A stretch of 39,132 nt of DNA from an uncultured bacterium (lineage in GTDB: Bacteria > Bacillota > Clostridia > Lachnospirales > Lachnospiraceae): NCBI GenBank assembly GCA_947574055.1, contig CANPIC010000029.1, positions 1-39,132 of the forward strand, given 5' to 3'. Position 1 is the first letter of the stretch. Each line of letters opens with the position of its first letter. The notes under the pieces are model-generated. The model ran no database searches and was not told where the DNA came from. It saw only the letters and a list, made by a program, of their open reading frames with translations. The position numbers and the translations under genes were made by a program. Shown one piece after another: positions 32,797 to 39,132 of this stretch.

Positions 32797-34521
32797 CTAC
32801 TCTTCCTTATTCTCAATATCCCGTTTCAGATCTTCCAGATCCTCCGCCAGTTCCCGCTTTATTTTCCGTTTCTTTCTCACATTGACCGCCACAATGGCTG
32901 CCACAATCAGCCCAAGGATAACCGCTGCCCCGATCTTCCATGCCAGCGGGATACCAGGGCCCTCCTCCTGCGGGATTTCTTCCGGTATATATTCCATTTC
33001 GTCCGGTATCATCTCTTCCTCCACCAAAAGCGGAACCGCTGTCTCCACTTCCGTCACTTCTCCGGCATCATTCTCATAAGAAATGATCGTCTTAACCATG
33101 CCGTCACCCGTGGAAGGCATCACACCGGTTATCATCGTATCCACATTGCCGGTAGCGCCGGATTCCAGCTTACCCACATAGCAGTCACCGCCGGATATCG
33201 ACTCGTCCTCAAAGCGCACCTTTACATTATACAGTGTGGTCTTACCTGTATTGTAAATACTGAATACCACATTGGCCTGTCCGCCGGGCGTGACAGATTC
33301 AGGCACCACCTCCGCCGTACTGTACTCCACCCGGGAGAGCTGTTTGACCGGCACTGACAGGCTTGTCGTATTTTCATAGGGATTGCAGTCACTGTCCTCA
33401 TATTTCATTGTCATATCAATGGCATAGGGTTTCTGTACCAGGTCCGCCTTGGCCGACATCTCAATCTGCAGCTGCGTCTCCCCTCCGCTGGGGATCGAAG
33501 GCACATAGATAGTATTGGAGCCGGAGGTCGGCAGGAAGGAGGCATACAATGTCTTATCATCCTCGCCCTCTTCCGCCGCCTTTAAGTCAAATTCAATGTT
33601 GGAGACTGCCGTCCTTGCGGAGGTGTTTTTCACATGAATGGTCAGCATAAAGGTACTGCCGGCAAACACATCCCTGGGTTCGGTTTCAAATCCGGTAACG
33701 ATAATCCGCGGCGTGGACTGCTTTTCCTCCTCCTCTTCCTCATCTATGGAACCGCTCTCCTCTTTGCCATTTACTTTGATATAAGTGGTGAGCACAGCCT
33801 TCTCCGGTACACCCTTACGCTCATAGACGACATTAAAATCAAGTTGATAATACCCGGTCAGCACATCCTGCCTTGTGGCAAGGGCATAGCGCACCTCTCC
33901 GTGGTTGGCGTAAGCCTCTTCGATATTGTGACTGCCGGGAATTTCCGCAATCTCTTCCGCATACCCGGTACGGCTGATCTCAAAAGGCCATTCTTTGACT
34001 GAATTAGAGATCACCGGTGTCACGATGACATTTGTCAGTGTCTCTTCCCCCAGATTGAGGATCGGCAAGATCAGCACCACCCCTTCCCCATAGCCCGCTA
34101 CGGGAGAATCATACAGATTGCCCACCGCCAGATATTCAATGGTGGACTTGGGACGCAGGGACAGGCATTTTTCCACGTAGGCATCCATCAGAGATTTTGT
34201 CTCGGATACATGGGTTTCTACCTGGGATCTGGTAATATCATCTGTCCCGGCTATGTAATTTCTGCCATCATTGCATATCTTTTCCAGTTCTTTTAGCTGG
34301 GTCTGATCCAGATCGTCTCCGTTGATCAGTTTCAGATTTTTATAATATCTGGAGAGCCGGTTCACCGCATCTGCAATTTCATCATCGTCGGCCTCATCCG
34401 AATATTCATATTCATCCTCTTCTTTTTCTGCATACACCGCCATCTGCGACGCCAGCAAAAAAATACAGAGCAGAAACATCCCTGCCCGTCTCTTCCATGT
34501 CCTTGTCTTTCCTGTCTTCAT
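32797..34521 (-). CDS. CARDB-like surface protein of the ABC system
   Basis: 574 residues: a signal peptide (about 1-31, cleavage likely after AVYA), an acidic segment, a helical stretch (about 50-125), then several Ig-like beta domains of the CARDB/COG1361 kind, seen as repeated patterns such as ILPILNLGEETLTNVIVTPV, FMLTIHVKNTSARTAVSNIEF and ANVVFSIYNTGKTTLYNVKVRF, and a C-terminal membrane helix (about 523-545) with a basic, then charged tail. It is thus anchored with its bulk outside. It sits between the ATPase and permease genes, in the place usually held by an adaptor protein (MacA/YknX type), so it may be the adaptor or substrate-binding part. This is inference. Confidence 0.82.
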   Translation of the reverse strand: MKTGKTRTWKRRAGMFLLCIFLLASQMAVYAEKEEDEYEYSDEADDDEIADAVNRLSRYYKNLKLINGDDLDQTQLKELEKICNDGRNYIAGTDDITRSQVETHVSETKSLMDAYVEKCLSLRPKSTIEYLAVGNLYDSPVAGYGEGVVLILPILNLGEETLTNVIVTPVISNSVKEWPFEISRTGYAEEIAEIPGSHNIEEAYANHGEVRYALATRQDVLTGYYQLDFNVVYERKGVPEKAVLTTYIKVNGKEESGSIDEEEEEEKQSTPRIIVTGFETEPRDVFAGSTFMLTIHVKNTSARTAVSNIEFDLKAAEEGEDDKTLYASFLPTSGSNTIYVPSIPSGGETQLQIEMSAKADLVQKPYAIDMTMKYEDSDCNPYENTTSLSVPVKQLSRVEYSTAEVVPESVTPGGQANVVFSIYNTGKTTLYNVKVRFEDESISGGDCYVGKLESGATGNVDTMITGVMPSTGDGMVKTIISYENDAGEVTEVETAVPLLVEEEMIPDEMEYIPEEIPQEEGPGIPLAWKIGAAVILGLIVAAIVAVNVRKKRKIKRELAEDLEDLKRDIENKEE

Positions 34522-34595
34522 ATTTATACTCCCTGCTCCCTGTATTTCGCACCGCCTGCCTGCTAAAACCCCCGATGTCCGCCGGCACTTATCAC

Positions 34596-35294
34596 TTAGG
34601 TCTTCTCTTCTATTTTCAGTATCTTCCCGTCTCTTATATGGAAGATACGGTCCGCAAACCCGGCCAGTTCATTGTCATGTGTGACCATGATCAGTGTCTG
34701 CTTCTTCTCCCGCACCACGCGCTGCATCAGTTCCATCACCTCTCTGGAGGTACGGGAATCCAGATTACCGGTAGGCTCATCGGCAAAGATGATCTCCGGC
34801 TCCACCACCAGAGCTCTGGCCACACCCACCCGTTGCTGCTGTCCTCCTGACATCTGTGTCGGTTTATGCTTTTTATATTTGGTCAGCCCCACCATATCCA
34901 GCATCTGCTCCGCCTTACGGGTCCGTGTCCTGCGATCCATTCCCTGAAAAGTCAGAGGCAGTGCCACATTCTCTATGGCATTCATCGTATCCATCAGGTT
35001 AAAGGACTGAAAGATAAATCCGATATGCGCCTGCCGAAACCGTACCAGTCCATTCTCGCTCTTTTTCTCCATATGTTCGCCAGCTATGACTATCTCACCT
35101 TTTGTCGGCTTCTCCAGTCCTGCCAGCATATTCAGCAGCGTAGACTTGCCCGAGCCGGAAGCCCCTACGATAGAGCAGAATTCTCCCCGGTTTATGGAAA
35201 AATCCACCCCATTCAAGGCCCGCACCTTCGTCTCACCCACACGATATATTTTATATAGATCGCTCACGGTTATGACCGTTTTATCCTTTTTCAT
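34596..35294 (-). CDS. ABC transporter ATPase, MacB/LolD type
   Basis: 232 residues. Walker A GASGSGKST (near 44-52), Q-loop FIFQSFNLMDTMNAIENVALPL, signature MSGGQQQRVGVARAL, Walker B EIIFADEPTGNLDS and the switch His in MVTHDNELA. The wording of these motifs is that of the LolD/MacB/FtsE branch, which pairs with FtsX-type permeases such as the one two genes downstream. ATG 35294; the ribosome site is weak. First gene of the operon; its AT-rich upstream region has no clear promoter that I can place. Confidence 0.94.
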   Translation of the reverse strand: MKKDKTVITVSDLYKIYRVGETKVRALNGVDFSINRGEFCSIVGASGSGKSTLLNMLAGLEKPTKGEIVIAGEHMEKKSENGLVRFRQAHIGFIFQSFNLMDTMNAIENVALPLTFQGMDRRTRTRKAEQMLDMVGLTKYKKHKPTQMSGGQQQRVGVARALVVEPEIIFADEPTGNLDSRTSREVMELMQRVVREKKQTLIMVTHDNELAGFADRIFHIRDGKILKIEEKT

Positions 35295-35418
35295 AAACTT
35301 TCCAGCGGTCCTTTCCGTTATCCTTCCACATGCTACATTCCCCGCAGGCGCACAGGCCTGACAGGACTGTTACTACTATAACACATTTTATATCTTAAAA
35401 TCTTAATTTTTAATTAAA

Positions 35419-35447
35419 TTGCCACCCTCTCCCAGGTATGATATACT
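35419..35447 (+). promoter_or_regulatory. Promoter of the lipoprotein gene
   Basis: Plus strand: TTGCCA (35419-35424), 17-base spacer, TATACT (35442-35447). The leader holds a 7-bp hairpin (TGCCTGT/ACAGGCA, about 35479-35502) before the ribosome site. Confidence 0.65.
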
Positions 35448-35515
35448 TGATCCGTATTTTTATGTACCGAAAAAAATTGCCTGTGATCAGGAAAACAGGC
35501 AGTTATAAAAAACAA

Positions 35516-35524
35516 GGGGGGGGG
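35516..35524 (+). repeat. G9 homopolymer in the lipoprotein ribosome site
   Basis: Nine consecutive G's form part of the Shine-Dalgarno region (G-run then AGTAT then ATGATG). Runs like this are prone to slippage and could change ribosome-site spacing. Confidence 0.85.
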
Positions 35525-35532
35525 AGTATATG

Positions 35533-36972
35533 ATGCAAACAACAACTGGCAGGATCGGACTGCTCCGCATCTTTGCAGCCATGTCCTTATGTCTTGCTCT
35601 GGGTGGATGCGCAAAAGAAGACGCATCCCAGACCATCGCCCGGGCCAGAGAGGCCCTGCAGGACATCAGCAGTATGAGTTATGATATGACAGTGGACATC
35701 AGTCTGGAAAGTCAGGGGGAAACACTGTACATGACCACCACTGCCGCCGCGGATTACATACTGCAGCCTTTGCAGATGAAACTGAAAATGACTACCAGCA
35801 TGAACGGTACTGATGGCATTACCGCAACTTCTTATCTGAAAGAAGAAAATGATGTCAACACCCTGTATACCGGTCTTGATCTCGGCAGCCAGGTATTCTG
35901 GCAGGCTTCCGAGATGGAAAACACAGATTCCTACACCCACTATAACGCCCGCGACAACCTGGAACTGTATCTCTCCAGTGCACAGTCTTTTGTGCCAGCG
36001 GAAGAAGACAGCGGCGACGGCACTCTGCGATATGATGGCCTCATCGCCGGAGAAGCACTGGATCAGATCCTGGATGCATCCGGTATCAGGACACACCTGG
36101 AAGATATGGGTTTTTCCCTGCCCGCAAAAAAAGATTTGACTGACAGGCCCGACACACTTCCGATCAGTATCTGGATTGAAACCGCAACCGGTATGCCGGT
36201 AAAATATGAGATGGATCTGACTTCTCTTATGCAGGCCCTGATCTCTGATCTCATCGGCGAGGGAAACGACGCGCAGTTTCCTGCTGATCTTACGGTCAAC
36301 AAAATGTATGTCTCCATGACCATACGCGATATCAATCATGTAGATGCCATCGAGATACCAAAAGAGGCCCTTGACGCCTTATCCAACGGTCTGGACCAGT
36401 TTACCGCCATGGAAGACCTGACAGAAGACAATTACCAGTCTTTCTTTGCGGTGGCTTCGGATATGGGCTATCAGTATCTGGGCCGCGCTTACTGCAAAGC
36501 CCCTGCAGGAATGTTTGAAGACAGCAGCTTCCTGGATGCCTTCCTTCCCTATGGGGATGATCTTACTTATACACCGGACGGACTGACTGTCACCGCCTCT
36601 GCTCATGGCATGGAAGTCCTGCAGACCGCCCTGCACTGCGAAGGCAATGCCCAGTCTGTCGTCGATCAGGCTTATAAACAGCTGCTGGACTCCGGTCTGG
36701 AAATCATGGATGGCGAAATCGGTGAAACCCAGTACGACCCGTCTCTGGATATTGCCTACAAACAAATCGCCTATCTGGAATATGAAGATAACATACAGCA
36801 GCCCAGGGTCGCCATCCTTTATGCAGATCACAAACAGCAGCAGTATTATCTTTATGCAAAGATCACCTACATGCCCGAACAGTTTGACGAGCAGTATCCT
36901 GCCATGCTGGAAGAACTGCGTGATGCGTTCGCACTGACACTTCCGCAGTATACGCTCAGCGAGTTTTATTAA
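35533..36972 (+). CDS. DUF6612-like lipoprotein
   Basis: 479 residues. The signal peptide ends in lipobox LALGGC (Cys near 26), so it is lipid-anchored outside the membrane. The region after it, SSMSYDMTVDISLESQGETLYMTTT, and the long antiparallel strand pattern fit DUF6612/LppX-like lipoproteins, which have a hydrophobic-cavity fold; some relatives carry lipids. A second half (about 300-479) contains another alpha/beta domain that I cannot name. Two ATGs are adjacent (35530 and 35533); the second has better spacing (6 bases) from GGAG. Divergent from the ABC operon, with its own promoter; a shared role in the envelope is plausible but not proved. Confidence 0.78.
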   Translation: MQTTTGRIGLLRIFAAMSLCLALGGCAKEDASQTIARAREALQDISSMSYDMTVDISLESQGETLYMTTTAAADYILQPLQMKLKMTTSMNGTDGITATSYLKEENDVNTLYTGLDLGSQVFWQASEMENTDSYTHYNARDNLELYLSSAQSFVPAEEDSGDGTLRYDGLIAGEALDQILDASGIRTHLEDMGFSLPAKKDLTDRPDTLPISIWIETATGMPVKYEMDLTSLMQALISDLIGEGNDAQFPADLTVNKMYVSMTIRDINHVDAIEIPKEALDALSNGLDQFTAMEDLTEDNYQSFFAVASDMGYQYLGRAYCKAPAGMFEDSSFLDAFLPYGDDLTYTPDGLTVTASAHGMEVLQTALHCEGNAQSVVDQAYKQLLDSGLEIMDGEIGETQYDPSLDIAYKQIAYLEYEDNIQQPRVAILYADHKQQQYYLYAKITYMPEQFDEQYPAMLEELRDAFALTLPQYTLSEFY

Positions 36973-37000
36973 AACAGAAAAGTACCGTATCACAGACAAA

Positions 37001-37046
37001 GGGGGTGTCGCAAAATCATCAAATCAGATGATTGAGCGCCGCCCCC
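37001..37046. terminator. Long interrupted hairpin between convergent genes
   Basis: GGGGG (37001-37005) pairs with CCCCC (37042-37046). Inside are CGC/GCG and a 7-bp stem AATCATC/GATGATT (37014-37020 with 37027-37033) around AAATCA. No T-run follows directly on plus; CTTTGTC follows on minus. It lies between the lipoprotein and kinase stops and may act as a terminator for both. The left edge (GGGGGTGTCGCAAAA) resembles ends of some insertion sequences, so it could be a mobile-element remnant. Confidence 0.5.
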
Positions 37047-37068
37047 ATCTCCTCACTGTGTTTTATCC

Positions 37069-38181
37069 TTACTCATACTTTTTCACAATTTCCTGCATGG
37101 TCTGCCACTTTTGTTCCATATCCCAGACAAGTTTAAACTGCGTCCTGCACCGATCCAGATTCTGCCCTGGCCTGTGAATTTTAAAATAAGTATCCCCCTG
37201 CAAATAATCGGTTAGAAAACGCATACCGCATTCAAACGTCATAACCTTTGCCCCCATGGGAAGCAGTTCTATTTCCCGTCTGGTCAGTCTGCCGCCGCAT
37301 CCTTTGATAAAGCCTCTGGTATAGACTTCAAATAAATCCATGTCACACCAAACCTTAGTAAGGTCGCGCTCATCCTCAAGCGCCGTGCTTGCCCCAAAGC
37401 GGATGGAGTCACCAAAATCATTCATCGCCAGTCCCGGCATGACTGTGTCTAAATCAATGACGCAGATCCCTTTTCCGGTTTGCTTATCCATCATAATATT
37501 GTTTAGCTTTGTATCATTGTGCGTTACCCGAAGGGGGATTTCCTTTTTTGCAAGCAGATCGCCGAACACCTTCGTAATCTGCTCCCTTTTTATTACAAAA
37601 TCGATTTCCGGTTTTACGCTTGTTGCCCGCTGGCAGACGTCTTTTTCCACAGCCTCTCTAAATACCGCAAACCTTGCTTTTGTATCATGGAATCCGGGAA
37701 TAGTCTCGTGAAGCGTTTCTGCCGGATAATCCGCCAACTGTCTTTGAAAACGGCCAAACGCTACCGCACTTTCATAAAAGTCTTCCGGCGTCTCTACCTG
37801 CTCTAAGCTGACAGCATCTTCAATAAAATAAAATGCTCGCCAATACTCTTTTTGTGCATCGACATAATACATCATACCATCTTTCGCAGGGATGACATTT
37901 ACTGTTTCCCGCTTTGGATCGCCGCCGTTTGCGGCAATCGTCTTTTTCAGATAGGAAGTCACTCCTACGATATTTTCCATCAACTGTTCTGGCTTTGTAA
38001 AAATATCCTTATTCATGCGCTGCAAAATATAGCGTTTTGTTTCTTGTTTTTCCGTCTGAAAAACAAGCCGGAACGTATCGTTAATATGGCCATTCCCAAA
38101 CGTCTCATGACTTTGATAAATCCCTTCAAAGCAAAACTGCTCAACTGCATTTAGAATTTGCTGCTTAGAAATACTTCTCAT
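37069..38181 (-). CDS. Sugar kinase of the phosphotransferase (APH) family, NahK-like
   Basis: 370 residues with the choline/aminoglycoside kinase fold. Catalytic loop THNDTKLNN (H221, N222, D223) and metal-binding CVIDLDTVMPG (D243, D245) are clear. Similar length and motifs occur in N-acetylhexosamine 1-kinase (NahK), which phosphorylates GlcNAc and GalNAc at C1. Its start overlaps the nucleotidyltransferase stop as ATGA, so a sugar-1-phosphate made here would pass to that enzyme. The exact sugar is not determined. Base composition is more AT-rich than the upstream genes. Confidence 0.8.
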   Translation of the reverse strand: MRSISKQQILNAVEQFCFEGIYQSHETFGNGHINDTFRLVFQTEKQETKRYILQRMNKDIFTKPEQLMENIVGVTSYLKKTIAANGGDPKRETVNVIPAKDGMMYYVDAQKEYWRAFYFIEDAVSLEQVETPEDFYESAVAFGRFQRQLADYPAETLHETIPGFHDTKARFAVFREAVEKDVCQRATSVKPEIDFVIKREQITKVFGDLLAKKEIPLRVTHNDTKLNNIMMDKQTGKGICVIDLDTVMPGLAMNDFGDSIRFGASTALEDERDLTKVWCDMDLFEVYTRGFIKGCGGRLTRREIELLPMGAKVMTFECGMRFLTDYLQGDTYFKIHRPGQNLDRCRTQFKLVWDMEQKWQTMQEIVKKYE

Positions 38182-39107
38182 GTTTCATCACCCCACAATC
38201 TGTCTGGATAAATCCCTGCCTGTTTCATAGCGCACACCGCCTGCTCTACAACAGGCTTATCTTCTTTGTAGGTCACACCGTACCACTTGTCTGCCGTTTC
38301 CAAAACAGCTACACAGGCTTTGTCTTCCTGCAGCAGGCTGCTGACCACAAACGGCAGAAAATACTCGCATTTTTGCGGATTTTCTTTTAAACCGTTTTCC
38401 AGAAACTCCGCAAACCCCTTTTCAATTTCCGTTAAAAATCCGGCTGTAAATCCCCACATATTCATCGAAACAATGGTACCTGGAGGCAGGCTGATCCAGG
38501 AATCCCCCGCATCCTCCGTATAAGCTGCCCCCTGCCCTTTTTTTTCGATTCTCGTGCGTTCGGTCACGCTTACCAGTTCTCCCTGCGCATTTATTTCACA
38601 GATACCGCGGGCAACATGCCCGTTTTCCGTCAGCGTATTTTCCAGATGATAACCTACCATTGCATATCGGTATTTTTCGTCATCCTCATGGCTTTGCAAA
38701 TAGTCAAAGATTTTTTGAAATGCCTTCCTGCCATAATAATCATCCGCATTGATGACGGCAAAAGGCCCGTCAATTTCATCTTTTGCGCTTAATACCGCAT
38801 GTGCCGTCCCCCAAGGCTTTATACGCTCCCCGGGGACTTCAAATCCTGTCGGAAGATTGTACAAATCCTGATAAACGTATGCCACCTCCATCACCTTTGC
38901 AATGCGCTCCCCGATTGCCTCTTTGAAATCCTTCTCATTCTCCTTTTTGATGATAAAAACTACTTTTTCAAAGCCCGCTTTTTTTGCATCAAAAATGGAA
39001 AAATCCATAATAATATGTCCCTGTTCGTCTACCGGATCAATCTGCTTTAATCCGCCGTACCGGCTGCCCATACCAGCCGCCATGATTACCAGTACTGGTT
39101 TTTTCAT
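38178..39107 (-). CDS. Sugar-1-phosphate nucleotidyltransferase
   Basis: 309 residues, NTP_transferase fold. The nucleotide-binding loop MAAGMGSRYGGLKQIDPV is at the N-terminus, and FAVINADDYYG holds the metal-binding Asp pair near 105-110. It joins a sugar 1-phosphate and NTP to an NDP-sugar, probably using the product of the coupled kinase. ATG 39107 is preferred: the ATG at 39119 follows AAAGGA with no spacing, whereas 39107 lies 12 bases after it. The gene is complete, but its promoter is beyond the window end. Confidence 0.85.
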   Translation of the reverse strand: MKKPVLVIMAAGMGSRYGGLKQIDPVDEQGHIIMDFSIFDAKKAGFEKVVFIIKKENEKDFKEAIGERIAKVMEVAYVYQDLYNLPTGFEVPGERIKPWGTAHAVLSAKDEIDGPFAVINADDYYGRKAFQKIFDYLQSHEDDEKYRYAMVGYHLENTLTENGHVARGICEINAQGELVSVTERTRIEKKGQGAAYTEDAGDSWISLPPGTIVSMNMWGFTAGFLTEIEKGFAEFLENGLKENPQKCEYFLPFVVSSLLQEDKACVAVLETADKWYGVTYKEDKPVVEQAVCAMKQAGIYPDRLWGDET

Positions 39108-39132
39108 TTTTATATCCATTCCTTTCGCTTCG

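Noticed and set aside
35295-35418. Promoter for the ABC operon
   Set aside because: Several TATA-like hexamers occur in AT-rich DNA, but none has a matching -35 at proper spacing.

Overview
The window is about 39 kb of a spore-forming Clostridia chromosome, most likely Lachnospiraceae. The evidence is a spoIIM gene, Gram-positive sigma-A promoters (TTGACA-17-TATAAT type), strong AGGAGG ribosome sites, a GAAC-N4-GTTC LexA box before recA, moderate GC content, and gene order shared with Firmicutes (nudix-spoIIM-xerD; yicC-remA-gmk-rpoZ; pgsA-cinA-recA-rny). I see no rRNA, CRISPR array, phage or intact insertion sequence. Most of the window is housekeeping DNA. No gene-free stretch exceeds 300 bases; the larger gaps hold promoters, hairpins or operator-like repeats, which are listed.

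Layout. (1) 61-3575, minus: MocR-type aminotransferase, Nudix hydrolase, spoIIM, xerD, ended by tandem hairpins. (2) 3693-4046, plus: an isolated 36-residue membrane peptide gene with its own promoter, structured leader and shared terminator. (3) 4057-14560, minus: a cell-information cluster. It runs yicC, remA, gmk, rpoZ, rimO, pgsA, cinA and a zinc-ribbon membrane protein from one promoter, then recA-recX from a LexA-type promoter, then rny. (4) 14626-14900, plus: tRNA-Val and tRNA-Met. (5) 15003-21953, minus: carA-carB-queH-argS. (6) 21994-27638, minus: an unrecognised 156-residue gene, a TetR regulator, long-form purL, then a short DUF4317-type gene. (7) 27843-29971, plus: a 672-residue soluble protein with an N-terminal cNMP-binding-like fold, divergent from the TetR operon. 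(8) 30009-31443, minus: an OFA-type MFS transporter. (9) 31440-35294, minus: ABC ATPase, CARDB-like surface protein and FtsX/MacB permease, divergent from (10) 35419-36972, plus: a DUF6612-like lipoprotein. (11) 37069-39107, minus: a NahK-like sugar kinase and a sugar-1-phosphate nucleotidyltransferase in a more AT-rich segment.

Working together: carAB supplies carbamoyl phosphate for pyrimidines and arginine, and purL serves purines. recA-recX, rny, cinA and yicC cover DNA and RNA maintenance. The ABC genes look like one envelope machine. The last two genes form a sugar-salvage pair giving an NDP-sugar. The least explained parts are the 36-residue peptide, the cNMP-like 672-residue protein and the operator-like palindromes at both ends of its divergent intergenic region.
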